Positions 1-14,100 of a DNA stretch of 47,964 nucleotides are shown piece by piece. Within the stretch, counting starts at the first letter, position 1; each line of letters starts with the position of its first letter. The notes under the pieces are model-generated. The model was given only the letters and a program-made list of their open reading frames with translations, ran no database searches and was not told the origin of the DNA. This DNA is from Phoronis australis. Lineage: Eukaryota > Phoronida > Phoronidae. The stretch covers positions 388,657-436,620 of the forward strand of contig NMRA01000377.1 of NCBI GenBank assembly GCA_002633005.1. The letters are read 5' to 3'. Position numbers and translations under genes: made by a program.

Positions 1-1496
1 GTCTTTAGCAATTGCATATTGCCAGATCTTTCAAAGTTCTGAAATTGCTCAAAAGTGACCTGGAAGTAATACCTATCTTGTGATGGTAAAATATTTAAAT
101 TAAAAGTTGTTTTATGTGATTTTAAGCGAGTTTATGTCCACGTCAAATGATTTTTTGTTGCAGTACTGAAAAGTATTGGCACATTAGCTCTGGTGGCTTC
201 TTGTTTTTTGGCGAATTGACCATTTTATGGTTCCCATGGGTAATTTTGTTACTGGTCTAGTATGTATGTACAACTGTAATCGTAGGGCAATTGTAATGCA
301 AACCATGTTGCAAAAGTATTGTTTCATGACCATTTTATTGTAAAATGCTGCCTAACTGGAACCGACAAGCCAATTTTTCATATTGTGGTGGTTAGTTTTG
401 ATAAGAACATTGGTGTGGTAAATACAGCTACCTCAAGTTTGTGAAGAAAAGATTTCCAGTGTTGTCAGCGATATTGCGAAATTACTTTTTCGCAGTGAGA
501 CTACGTCACATTAAATGTAATTCCCTGACTTTATGAGCTTTGTGTGGTTGACTCTGTCCTGTAGCAATTAGAGTGTTGAAAAGATCTNTTATGGTTCCCA
601 TGGGTAATTTTGTTACTGGTCTAGTATGTATGTACAACTGTAATCGTAGGGCAATTGTAATGCAAACCATGTTGCAAAAGTATTTTTTCATGACCATTTT
701 ATTGTAAAATGCTGCCTAACTGGAACCGACAAGCCAATTTTTCATATTGTGGTGGTTAGTTTTGATAAGAACATTGGTGTGGTAAATACAGCTACCTCAA
801 GTTTGTGAAGAAGAGATTTCCAGTGTTGTCAGCGATATTGCGAAATTACTTTTTCGCAGTGAGACTACGTCACCTTAAATGTAATTCCCTGACTTTATGA
901 GCTTTGTGTGGTTGACTCTGTCCTGTAGCAATTAGAGTGTTGAAAAGATCTAGAAGGCAACTTTTTATTAGAGTGATAACATTTGCACTTTTGACTGTAC
1001 AGTTATCTTTGCATTGTATTACGAAAACATATTTAGTAGTACACAAGTCTCTGGTTGGTATTTTATACTTTTTCACAAGGAATATTTTCAGCTTAGATGA
1101 GTTCTCTGTGAGGTAGGCAATTTTCAAATAAGATAATGAACAAAATTGTCAAACATTGTTTATTTTTTAGATGTGTGATCTTCCAATAAGTGATTACTTT
1201 TAAAAAACCTGTGCAGAATTTGATTTTTACTCTTCATTTGAAGGAGAATAAATCTATAAAACCGCATTGTCTAGAAATTTTACTCAAACTACATATTAGG
1301 GGGTTGGGGATTGGAATCTTAATACAACATAGTCTGAACCCCTACAATACAATACAATACACGGATATAAAAATTTGGTGTTTAGGTTCTACGGAAAGGA
1401 TTCGTGTGCGCGGTAATAGTTACTAAGGTGCGTGGTCATTGTTTGTGGATAGTTTGGGATTCCTCTTCTGTGGTCATCCACGGGAAACCAGCCTCC
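1..1496. other. 5' flank, no gene seen
   Basis: No convincing exon is visible. The stretch holds a 363-bp direct duplication around a single N (listed separately) and otherwise AT-rich unique-looking DNA. The short open frames here have no flanking splice sites or recognisable protein sequence. Confidence 0.5.
225..951. repeat. Direct duplication around N588, probable allelic assembly artefact
   Basis: Positions 225-587 and 589-951 are the same 363 bp with only a few substitutions (for example A/C in the cac(a/c)ttaaatg stretch). A single N separates them. This looks like two haplotypes placed side by side at a contig join and not like a biological tandem duplication. Confidence 0.8.
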
Positions 1497-1637
1497 CGTT
1501 CAGTAATGCTAGGACCTAGCTTAAAAGCAAGACTTTGCGAGATAACGCGAGATATTGCCGTGTATTTTAAATACGAGCACGTGACCTTGACTAGCTTTTG
1601 GCTAGGTACTAGCGTAGGTCCTAGCGTCTACTGAACG
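1497..1637. mobile_element. Short palindromic element (MITE-like)
   Basis: The 141-bp stretch starts with CGTTCAGTA and ends with its exact reverse complement TACTGAACG. The next inner part (GCTAGGACCTA near 1508, TAGGTCCTAGC near 1615) also pairs, so the two arms could fold on each other. There is no coding capacity. The size and structure fit a miniature inverted-repeat element, but no clear target duplication was seen. Confidence 0.5.
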
Positions 1638-2033
1638 CACGCCTGGTCGCATAGAGAACAATAGATTAGCATCTTCATTGTTTCCGTTGTTAAAATAAAG
1701 CTATAATGACGAGCACTTATCGGCAACAGTCTGATGTACGCAAGGTTCTATATCCATGCGACCTGTGTTGTTACATCCAACAATGACACAACAAAGGAAA
1801 ACAATGATAGGACCGATGGGCTAAAAACATGCAACGAGTTGCCATGGACAGTGGTGGAGTTTGTCTTGTCTTTCGAATGTTTTTACAGAACTGCAAACCC
1901 GGTATTTTGTCAGTAAAATTTCTGCGGTCTTTTGTTTTAAGTCGTGGGAAAAATTGCGGTCATGCAACCAAACTTATCCTTCATTTGATATTACAATGCA
2001 TTGCATGAACACTTGATCAACAGAAAATCTGAT

Positions 2034-2178
2034 ATGAGTATGTGTGAAGAAATACCCATGAGGAAATTGCAAAGTAAAACAACTGTAAATCAAAATAACC
2101 TACATTTGCCGAGTTCATGTCAAACCCTGTTCACTGTGGAGGACATAATCGGCTTTTTACAAAATGGAGCCATGTATG
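2034..2178 (+). CDS. Exon 1 of the ROCO-peptidase gene
   Basis: The first Met codon after an in-frame stop at 1986 is at 2034, and a second Met follows two codons later. The exon ends at TATG|GTATGT in phase 1. Its end (FTVEDIIGFLQNGAMYG) joins in frame to exon 2. An acceptor just upstream (atcaacag at about 2022) would make this an internal exon, so the true start could lie further left. No known domain is seen. Confidence 0.55.
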
Positions 2179-5100
2179 GTATGTAGCCCTAAGTGATCAG
2201 TAGTAAAACGTTCAAAACATTCAGGAGGAACTAACTTGTTGCAAAATATCGAAAAACATGAAGGACAATCGGAGTTTACGGTGCTCACGCATCGATCTCA
2301 GATATATGAAAATTTCCCATTTTAGTACATTTGAGGTGCCAAAATATATAACTAATAAACTGGCTGACAAAGTTTTTATTTTATGAAATGAAAATAACAT
2401 GTTTTGTCAACATTTTGGCTAAGTTTCATTCTCATAACAGTGGGGGCAGATTTGGTACACCAGTGTACTGAACACAACCTCAAAATGGCATAACGGGGGG
2501 GCAGTGTAGTAAAACTACTAAATGAGGGTGGTAAATCGGAATCGTGTTTCAAGACATCTGTGTAACAATCTACAGGCACCACTAAACAATGCCAAGTGAA
2601 TAATAAATCAATAGCTTTCATTCAAGAAAAAATATGAACAGTTAAAACTGGACAGTTTTTATACCGTGAAAACATGGCTGCGAAGCCGTAAAATGTGTTT
2701 GAGCCTATAACTTTAGAAAAATGCAATATTTTGAGGAAATATTTTACAGCTGTTTATAGATCCCATAGGACTACCTATGTGCCAAATTTGGTGAAAATCG
2801 GGTGACCCCCACCTTGCCGCTCATGGCTGGTGCTCTCGTGGACTAGTACTTAAATGTAGGGATGCAGGGGTCTCGAATTTTTTGAGTGTGTGGACCTTAT
2901 TACAAAAAAATCAAAAAACACTGACCGGGATTTGTTCAAGGCCCATGCCTTGTGCATTGCCCCCCCCCACCTGAGCCCCCTGGGTGTGCGCATATACTAG
3001 TCAGCAATTCGCACCCCCAACTGCCCAATGGTATCTAGGAGATTTTTAGGGCGGCCATGGCCCCCTTGCCCCTCCCTCCCTAAATCCGCCACTGGTTACA
3101 CACGCAATTCACTAACTGTGGGGAGACGGAAGTTGTACGCTGGAGAGTGGAATGCATATGCACAGGTTTTCGAATAGCGGGAGTTGTAGAGACAGAGAAC
3201 CAGTTTGTAGGTCATTGCACTTAGCGCAGTAGAGATGATCATTTTCGCCTTGCCCCAGTTTCGCTTTTAGACATATAATTAACACGGAGGAAGGTGTTCG
3301 AACGCAAGTTGCTCTACCTACCATTAACGGGTGGCAAAAGTTGTCACCGCGATGTCAATTTGCTCCGTGTCAGCGCGGTTTACACACTGGAACATCTCGA
3401 TCCGTGTCAGCTGATCCGTGTCAACTTTTGTAGTAACGGCACTAATGACTGACATAATCATGAGCTGGTGATTCAAACGGAGTCGAGTTGCCCACACAAG
3501 TGATCAATTGTAGCGCTGCATCCGAGGGACCTGTGCCGATTCTGAAAAAGGCAATTTATTTGAAAATGACTGATCACAAAGGTGCTGAATATGATCAGCA
3601 TTCAAATACAACATAACATTAAGTTAATGAATGTAAAGAACACTACCTTACGAAATCCCCAATTTCTTGCTGTAGAAGTCGCGTTTCTTTATCGTTTTTA
3701 TGGTTGTGACCCGCTGTATGTAGTGAGCCACTGCACCGCAGTATTAGCATTGCAATCGACCTCATTGCTTAGGATCCTATCAGATGTTCACGGTACTATA
3801 AGCCGACCTCGAGTCTGAAATGATGAGCTGAGAGTTAAACCCAATTCACTTATGAGAGTTGGGTGTTTTCTAAATGTCAGAGGCTGAACTATGTTGATAA
3901 ATCAGCTTAATGAGCTATTTATTATAACATATTTTTTTTCAGAAACATTTTAATCCCATGGCTGTTGTTAAATATGTCGCTGCATTAGAAATGTTGAGTA
4001 GTCACACTTTTGCAGTAACATGAAATCTTAGCTACTGTCATATTAACTCATATACTTAATGACTAATATGTTTGATTTAATGTTCTAGGAGATTGTTAAT
4101 GTGAATGGTGTGGATATATTATGGGAACACTCGTGGCAAGATATTGTACTTATTGATAATTGATATGACGTTGTATTTGCTGTTGTAGAGGTATATCGTG
4201 TGACACCTGTAGTGAAAGCGCTAACTTGGCCTTAACGGATCTCATTGGAGGGTGGGATGAAGAGAGGTATGTCTCATTCAGTATCAAGTGCTTTTATGAG
4301 CTGCTATCTGATTAACTTCGAGCGTAAAAGAAATCTGAATTGATGGTGCAGCAGAGTAGAACTATATCTTGATGAAAAACAATGTGATGAAAAATGGAAA
4401 ATCAAAAAGCATTTTTCAAAATAAATTGTCACTCCCAAAATTTAACCAGCATCTAAATTTGGTTCTTGTAAATTGTTTTACTTTCTACAAAGAAACATGT
4501 TAACTCTCCCTTACAGAACATAACAGCACTTAAGTATTTTTCGGTAATATTCAAGTATTCAAAAAGACACTTTAGTAGTCTTGGCTGTTCTCATTCGAAA
4601 CTTGTTGAGGCGAATGATTTGAATGTCAACTTTTTTGCTTATGACATGGCTGTGGTTGTCGTGCATTTTAGTGAAGATATTTAGTTTTGATAATCGTGTA
4701 GTCGAGTACTATATGTATTGGCGATGCTATGTTGAACTACTATTTTCGGTCAGCCATTTAAATTTGTCAGAACATATTGATTGCAACTAGTAATAGCATG
4801 TCTTCATCCTAAGCTCATTTTAGAAATTACCACCATTGGACAATTAACAATTTGCTCATACTGTCTATAGAATGTGGGTCTGTTAGTAATGTGCTCTGTC
4901 ATAGCAAAGTGCTTCAGCAGTATGTGTCAGTGCGCACAAGATGTATTGTCAACTGGTCCATGTATCTCTGTGGTGATACTAACTATAATAAAAACATCTC
5001 CACAATGACATTGATACACATAATTATTTAGGCATCATTGTGATGAAGCTGTGCCTGTATGCAAATGTGGGCTCATTCCGCATACCACGATGTGTAAAAA

Positions 5101-8100
5101 CCCTGGCTTATATAATGAGTAAAATGAAAGTGCATATTTTAAAAATAACGTGAGAATGAAACTTTATTGCTTTGAAACCAGGAAACGGTGTCGAGTTTTG
5201 AATGGAGATGTTAGCTACGAATGAATAGATGATGCATATACAGAATGAGATATGCGTGTCTACAATGAAATGGAAAACTTACACCCATGTGCCTTTGTGT
5301 GAAATATGTAAGCAAAATATAGTTTCTGAAAAAAAAGAAATACAGTTATGGCACATGGTTCTAATTACTCGATTGTGCAGGAGAACATTATTTTGTAATT
5401 GTCTTTTCAATGTATTGCGATTAAATCGATTTTATTTTATTTTACAGGGGTGCGTTGTTTGGACCTGAAGCATTGAAATGTTTGTCAGCTGTGGGCAACT
5501 CAAGTCAAGATCAAGAACTGTTACAGAAATTGGGAATTTGCCAAGAGCTGCGCTTGATTTTGTTGAACTTAAAGAGCAAGGAGGTTCCTGGAGGACTGAC
5601 TCTTTGTCAAAGTTTAGTGAACCTTGATATGTCAAGTAATGAACTGACTTCTATTCCACATGGCATTTTTTCGCTGTCGCATCTAGAATCATTGAATTTG
5701 TCTCTCAACAAGCTTACAGAAATACCTTCTGACATAAAAGCACTGGCAGAATTGAAAGATGTTAACCTGTCTCACAATGAGAGATTAAGAGACATTACTT
5801 CAGTCTGTCAATGTATCAAACTGCAAAGGTTAGTGATACATGACATCCAGTTAGTGAATATTCCAGTTGAAGTAGTGAATTTAATAGAGCTGGAGGAGAT
5901 TGATTTATCGTGGAATAAGATCAGTGAATTTGGTTCACTGTTTACTTGTGCCAAACTGAGAAAGGTATCATTAATCTCTGACAAGTTGGAGAGTATTCCA
6001 GCCGAAGTAGGGAAGCTGAGTGAATTGGAAGAGATTGATTTATCAGAGAATGAGATCAGAGACTTTGATTCACTGGTTACTTGTGCCAAACTGAGAAAGG
6101 TATCATTACATCATAACAAGTTGGAGAGTATTCCAGCCGAAGTAGGGAAGCTGAGTGAATTGAAAGAGATTGATTTATCAAATAATCAGATCAGAAACTT
6201 TGATTCTCTGGTTACTTGTGCCAAACTGAGAAAGGTATCATTACACCATAACAAGTTGGAGAGTATTCCAGCCGAAGTAGGGAAGCTGAGTGAATTGGAA
6301 GAGATTGATTTATCAGAGAATGAGATCAGAGACTTTGATTCACTGGTTACTTGTGCCAAACTGAGAAAGGTATCATTACATCATAACAAGTTGGAGAGTA
6401 TTCCAGCCGAAGTAGGGAAGCTGAGTGAATTGAAAGAGATTGATTTATCAAATAATCAGATCAGAAACTTTGATTCTCTGGTTACTTGTGCCAAACTGAG
6501 AAAGGTATCATTACACCATAACAAGTTGGAGAGTATTCCAGCCGAAGTAGGGAAGCTGAGTGAATTGGAAGAGGTTGATTTATCAAGTAATCAGATCAGA
6601 GTCTTTGACTCACTGGTTACTTGTGCCAAACTGAGAAAGGTATCATTACACCATAACAAGTTGGAGAGTATTCCAGTCGAAGTAGGGAATCTGAGTGAAT
6701 TGGAAGAGATTGATTTATCATTTAATCAGATCAGAGACTTTGATTCTCTGGTTACTTGTGCCAAACTGAGAAAGGTATCATTACGTTTGAACATGTTGAG
6801 GAGTATTCCAGCTGAAGTAGGGAAGCTGAGTGAATTGGAAGAGATTGATTTATCTTGGAATGCGATCAGAGACTTTGATTCACTGGTTACTTGTGCCAAA
6901 CTGAGAAAGGTATCATTACATCATAACAAGTTGGGGAGTATTCCAGCCGAAGTAGGGAAGCTGAGTGAATTGGAAGAGGTTGATTTAATAAATAATCGGA
7001 TCAGCGACTTTGATTCACTGGTAAGTTGTGCCAAACTGAGAGTGGTGGTGCTGTGCAATAATCGTATCAATGTTATTCCACCCAGTATAGGGAATCTGAA
7101 GCAGCTTGAGCACCTTAAGCTGTCCAATGATGAGGTGAGAGGATTTGCTAGGTTGTGGAACATTTTCCATGATAAAACTGATGATACACGCAATGACATC
7201 TGTAGTCTCCCAGATGAAGTATGCCAGTTAAAGAAACTAAGAGTTCTTGACTTAACGAACAATTCATTACATCAACTTCCAATGCACATTGATCAGTGTG
7301 ATTCTCTTCAGGAGTTGAGCCTTGATGGTAACCCTTTAACAAGGCCACCTGTGGAAGTATGCAGAAGTGGTGTAAAGGACATATTCCAGTATTTCAAGGA
7401 TCTGCGACAAAGTGAAAGCAGGGTCAGAAAACAGCAGGTGGTCTTCCTGGGAGAGACCGGAGCTGGTAAAACTAGCTTGGCTAGAACATTGGTAAACAAT
7501 CAGTCATCTTTAGCTGATCCTACGGACCGCACTCGTGTCCTTGATCGATACGTTTTGAAAGTAAGCAATGATTTACAATTACAGATTACGGACTTTGGTG
7601 GCCACCATGTCTATGAGTTGGCTCATACATTCTTTTTGACGTCCGAAGTAATTGCTTCATTAGTTGTGGATTTGTCGCGGTATGATGACGACAACTACGT
7701 GAATTTCGCGGGTCGGTGGCTGGGTACATTAATGGCCATGTCATGGAAGTCTACTGTGATTGTTGTTGGAACTCACAGTGACTGTTGTGCTCAAGAGAAG
7801 ATTGAGAAAAACAAGAAGCTTTTGTTAGATCGCATCAAAGATCAACGTCGCAGGATGATCTCTGATGTTGAAGCGCAACGGGGAAGAATCATCTTGACAA
7901 TAAACCAGTATGATGACAAAACAAAGTTCCACGGTTACGTTCGATACCTTGAAGACATTCACAAGAGCAAGGAAAGGCACTTGAAATCACTGCAGTCAAA
8001 CTTCAATTTAATTGAGGACATTTTTGTGACGAGTTCACATTCTCTAGATGGTATTCCAGAATTCAAGTCTCAACTACTTACAGTTTGTGACAAAAAGGCA

Positions 8101-11100
8101 CCAACAATGCCTGATTCATGGCTGGCAATACAAGACATCATGGATGTGCAGAGTGATGAACCCTGCATAGAGCTCGAGAAATTCTATGAAATTGTGCGTC
8201 GAGGTTTCACTGTTCGTGAGTTGCCTACAGATGATATTCGGCACACTGCTGCAGTGTTACTTTCGTATCAACATCAGTGTGGTAATTACTTATGGTTTGG
8301 AGATGATGATCAGCTTAAAGGGTATGTCTTCCATCGACCTGATTTTGTTGTTGAGTTTTTGAAAGGCATTTTTCATCATAACATGGATAGTCAACTGGAT
8401 CAGAGTAATCAAAATTTTGACTTCACAACTTTCACCAACAAAGGTTTCAAGAAAGCAAAAGAGGATTTCTTGAAGTGTGGTCTCATTTCAACGGATCTTC
8501 TGCAGTGTCTCGTGAAGCGACATGTGAGCGATGAATCTTTGTTTGACACTTTGTTACATCTCCTGGAAAAATTCTGTCTATGTTTCCCTGTTCGCAAAAT
8601 AGACCATGGCATCATTCTTTGCTTTCCATGGTTCCTTGCCAATGACCAGCCTGACGAGATGAAAGTGAAGTGGCCAAAGAAGCCAGGCAAACATCAGTAC
8701 CAAATCGAGTTTCATTTCTCAAGGCAGTGTCCTGAAGCTTTCTTTGAGCTGGCCATTGTTAGGGTGCATCAGTGCTTTGGACCATTTTTGCGGGATGTTG
8801 TGACATGGAAAAATGGTGTTTACTTCCACAAAGGTCACGACAAGATAACGATGTCCAAAGTATGTGTTAATGACGATGTCATTCTACGACTCGCAGTGCG
8901 GGGTGAACAAGTTACTAAGTCGTTGTGGCCTAGTTTGATGAAAGCATACCACGCAGTTGTTGGTCTTTTAGTAAGTAAGTGGCCGGGAGCTTCGTATGAC
9001 ATCTTCTATGTTTGTCCTCATTGTCTATGCTCTGAAGTCGCTGAACCTACTTTGTATCCAGCACATGATCTGCAAAACTTTCTGTCTGATGAAGAATTCC
9101 TACCGTGTGACAACAGTGATGAAGGGGTTCTAAAAGTGGATGAGGTTGTACCAGGTAATACACTAGTAAAGTCACTATTGATCAAGTTATCTAGTTAATG
9201 AAGAACTGACTTTGAAGTGTATGTACAGAAAAATATGGCCACCTGTTGCGATAAGTTCGGAGGACTTTAATTGGATGATTTAGAGCACCAATTGTAAGTG
9301 TCTTGACGATTCTATCTCAAAGTGGATGTAATTTCTGTGCTTGGAAAGACCTTAGAATTCTGGAGTTGGCTTGTCATGAAAGGCCATTATATTTGACAAA
9401 TTATATTGTCAAGGAAAAGTGAGCTGTCATTATATCCAAGTATAGAGGATCCTAACGAGTCTGTTTCATGAAAAGTGACTTAAATAATTTGTTCAAATTT
9501 TCACAGTAAACAACAGTTATGGATATAACACGAGTGTTAAGTATATTTCAGAAATAGTTATGTTGAGCATGAGACTAAATTTTTATCTTAAATCATTTTT
9601 CATAAAACAGATCTCAGTAGTATGGCAAAGGAAGTGGTTGAAATCAAAAGTCTAGTTTTAATCAAGTTGCTAAACTGTCAAGCAGTAAGATTTGGGTCGA
9701 GGGCTTACACAAAACATTTTTTCTGTGACTTGTGTGTGACCTTTGAGAAGTTCCAAATTCTCCCTCTTAATTCTCTAACTTTAATAATTTAGTAAAGGTC
9801 ATGAAGTTGTAAATATCTTGTAGCCTGTTTAAGAAATTAAACGCGTGTATCGACAAATTTAAATATGACCATGAACGTAAGGTTTTAATTTGTCTTCAGG
9901 TTCCTTTTCTGTACCAACTGAAGGACAGCTGTTTGAGGCACAGAAAGGTTTTGACATTTGTCAGCGAAAGGTAAGAAGTAATTTAAACTGCACTAGTTTT
10001 TTATAAACGCTCTAGTTTCCTAGCCAATACTCGACCGTTTTAGGATTGATTTCCGATTCTAGTTTTCATGACTTGTAATGTTCGCTTCTTGTTTGATTTG
10101 TTTTTGCATTGTCCTACCTTGCAGTGTCGCACAAAGCAGGTCGAGATAACTTTTGGGCAGATAAAATTGAGTTCATAATTCTTCTTCTCAAGGTGTGTTA
10201 GATTACAGTTTGAAATCCTTAATGTGCCCGTCCCTGTTTGTATTTTAAAGACGGTATGTGGTGTGGTGAAATCATTGCACAATATTTTAAGTATCAGAAT
10301 TCCCATAATGTCCCTAATGTTTGTAAAGTTGTGTAGGAAGACATAATTCTGCGAACTTTTACCTCCACACGTAAATAACTTCTATTTCTACTAATGAATC
10401 AGTCAACCACTTAAAAATGTATGATAACATGCACCAGATTTGTGTTCCAACTCTCTCATTACATGCTGTATAGGTCAAAAGTGACAAAATGACCCGAAAT
10501 TCTCTGTCATAAGGGCTTAATTGGTGGAATTTATTGTAAAATTTATCGTGAGAGTAGTCTCATGACCGAGAATGAAGGGAAATGAACAGAAAGTTTGTAT
10601 GGTGGCTCGAAGTAAACAATTCTTTAATCAGATTTTTACCGCTTTTATGGTTATTACTATCATGACGGGGAAACGGTATTTTGTTTGATTAGTTTTGTCT
10701 TGCAGTGAGTGTACAACTGGTTATTATGTGCCCACATAATATTTATATGAGGTCGTATATTGCCATCATGTCTGTCTGGGCGTCCAGGCGTCTGGCATTC
10801 GGTGTCCGTAGTCGTATCTCCTAAACCCCTTAAAGGATCTTGATGAGATTTAGCAGATGTGTTTCTATGATACTAACGACAAATGACGACGAATTTCGGA
10901 CCTCTTCGACTACCGGTGTGCCCCTAGTGGCAATTTTAGTTTTTCATGCGTACCTCTGTATCTTCCTAGTCCTCAACGGATGTTCATAAAATTTGGCAGT
11001 TCGACATCTATTAAAGAGGTGGTGCCATCCTCCCATATTTCCGGATGGGTTCGAGGTACTTTGCGCCACCTAGTGGCCATTTTTATTGTTTTCAAGTCTG

Positions 11101-14100
11101 TTTTTTGGCATCAACCAAACCGCTCTATTGATGATTTTAAAATTTGGCTTATTATGTTCTTACTGTGAAGAGGGCAGCTGTCAATGATTTTCCGATGACT
11201 TCAATTACTGTGGTGCCTCCGAGTAGTAGTTTTGTTTGTTTTTGCACCCATGGCTGTATCTCTTAAATGCTATACAGGATCTTTAATGAATTTTGTTGGT
11301 GTATTTACATGAAGTTGACAACAGAGGACAACGAATATTCGACGTGTCAGGAGGGCTGAGGATGATTTTCCGACGACCTCGAGAACTGTGGTGCCGCCTA
11401 GTGACAGTTTTTTTCACGCCCATGACTTTATCTCTTACCCTCTGCAGTATCTTTATTATGCACCCACATATTTAGTTGTGGTCACATATTGCCGTTATCT
11501 CTGTCTAGGCGTCCGACGTCTGCGGCTGTATCTCCTAAACCCCTTGCAGGATCTCATTGAAATTTGGCACATGTGTTCCTGTGGGGATGATGACAGAGGG
11601 CGACGAGTTTCAGACCAACCTTAATACCACTGTGCCCCCTAGTGGCAATTTTAGTTTGCCTGTGTATCTTCAAAGGTCTTCAACTGATTTTCATGAAAGT
11701 TGGCACCTAAGCATCTTTTAATAAATTGATGCTATCCACCTGTTTTCGGTCAATTTTACTGTTTTCGAGTCCTTTTTTGGCATCTGCCCCTCTAATTAAT
11801 CAAACCAATCTAAGGATGATTGTGCAAAATGGCGTGTATGTTCTTACTATGAAAAGAATGGTTGATGATGATTTTCGAACATCGGTTACTCAGGGCTTGG
11901 AATTTTCCGCGGAAACGCGGATTTCCGCTATTTTCAAATCTGCTTTCCGCTTTTTTATAATATTTCCGCGTAAAAAAATCGGATTTGATATAAAATTTCC
12001 GCGGCAAATTCCTTTCTTACCGCGGCGTTGCAGACGAGGTTCACGTCGAAAAGCGGAAGTTGCTCTTTATGTTTCGGAGGAACGTAAATTGTCAACATTG
12101 CCGGGGCACCTGGGACAGCGTGGTGGGATTTTCAATGGCGTCTCGTGTTATTGTTAAGCACGGCGACAAATACTACCGCTCCGCAGCCAAAAATGTGTGG
12201 GTTGGGAGTGGACGGGCGAGCTAAAAGGACGCAGACGCATGCTACTGATGGTGGTAACGTTTTTTTTTTTTAGTCTTCCTGATTTTTGTCGGGGAAAGGT
12301 TCACATTGACCAATTCAAGGCTGGTTATCGGGCATGATTTGGGCCGTAAAAATTTCAAAGTTTCCGCGTTTTTTGTCATTGGTCATTCCAAGCCCTGGTT
12401 ACTATGGCGCTTAGTGATGGCAGTTTTGTTTGTTTTTGCACCCATGGCGGTATCTCCTAAATGCTCTACAAGATCTGTTTTAAATTAAGCAATTGTATTT
12501 TTATGAAGTTGACAAAGGACGACGGTGACTGGTGTGCCCCCTGATGGCAATTTTAATTTGTTTTTTAATTTACTTCCGCATTAATCTGTATCTTCAAAGG
12601 TCCTCAACAGATTCTCATAAAATTTGGCAGATAGGCATCTATTAGTGTGTTGACGATATCCTCGGGTTTTCAGTTTGATTTGTGGTACTTTACTGCTTTT
12701 GAATCTTGTTATTTGGCGTCTTCCCCTCTGTCAACAGTTACCACTCTTAGGATGGTTGTGGAAATTGGCATGTATGCTCCTTAAAGGGGAAAAGGAAGTC
12801 TGATGATTTTCCGACCCCGTCATCTTCTGTGACGCCTCTTAGTGGTAGATGTTTTTAGCGCCTATAACCACCTAGTAGCAATTCCATTTTTTCCGTTTTG
12901 TTTGGTTTCTTAGAGGTTCCTTGATGGATTTTTATGAAATAGCCTTGATGTCACATACCTGTTTTTGGATGAATTCGGTGCATTTTGCTCCATGTAGTGG
13001 CCATTTTTATGTTCCAAATAAACACTCCTAGAAGCACACCATTTGCAGTGCATTCGTAGGCACATTTCAACACACCACATTGCTCTTGTTATCTTTAAAT
13101 GTGGTTGCACATTGATGTCATCCTTGGGTGTCCGGGTGTCGGTGTCTGCTATTGTATCGCTTAGACTCATTGGAAAATCTTTGGCATGTGTGCTGATATG
13201 AAGCTGATGACATGCTGTCGAATTTTCGAATTGACCTCCCATGTTCTGTAGTGACAATTTTATTTTTTCGCACTTTCCGCTCTATCTTCCTAATTCTAGG
13301 ATGAATTTTCATGAAATTTGGCAGATAGGTTTCCATTATGAAGGCAACAACACCTTTCCATTTCCAGATGTTTTTGGTCATTCTGTGCCACCTAGCGGTC
13401 ATTTTTTTTAAAGTTTTCAATCTGGTTTTGATAAACCGCTTGAAGGACCATTATAAAAATTGAGGAGACTGCAGCTGACGTTCATTTTCGGATGTGTTCG
13501 ACAATTCTGGCACCCTCTAAATGTTTTTTGCGTCCTTAACCCTTCTCAAGAACACTTTGATGAAATTTGGCCGATGAGTTTAAGTCCATTCTGTTGATAA
13601 GTGTGCCGCCTAGTTGCAAAGTTATTATTACATTTTCTTGAGTTGTGTGTCTTCCCAATTCATGGATGTATTTGCATGAAAATTTGCAAATGAATCATTT
13701 CTATTTAAAGCTGGCAACAATGTCTTCCTATTGAGTAATTTTATCAGTTTTGAGTCCATTTTTGGCCTCAGCCTCTCAACTGCCAAATCATTTGAAAATT
13801 CATTGTGAAAATTGGCAGATGTGTTTCTGATGAGAAGGCCGCGACTGACATTGATATTCGAATAGACTCGACTACTTTAGCACCAGCTGGTGGCATTTTT
13901 GCACATGTGGGCTGTGTCTCGTTAACCCTCTGTAGGATCATTGTCAAATTTGGCGGATATGTTTCCATGGAGATGGCGTGTTATGATGAATTTCAGACCC
14001 TTTGTACTACCACTGTGCCAATAGTGGCAGTTTTAGTTTTTTTACTTTGGCCTCAGTATTTTCAGAGTTCATCGATGGATTTTTGTGAAATTCAGCAAGT

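Noticed and set aside
4090-4164. Exon-like frame EIVNVNGVDILWEHSWQDIV after TTCTAG
   Set aside because: No usable donor follows before the stop, and exon 1 already joins exon 2 in phase without it.
5455-5457. TTG as the start of the LRR protein
   Set aside because: The frame continues upstream to a strong acceptor at 5447 and onward into exon 2, so this is an internal Leu codon.
5808-8690. Several minus-strand open frames of 60-113 codons
   Set aside because: All lie opposite the large LRR-Roc-COR exon and mirror its repeats; they are shadows.
11726-12157. 143-codon open frame
   Set aside because: It crosses the left border of the hAT-like insert, so half lies in one repeat and half in another. 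No splice or protein logic.
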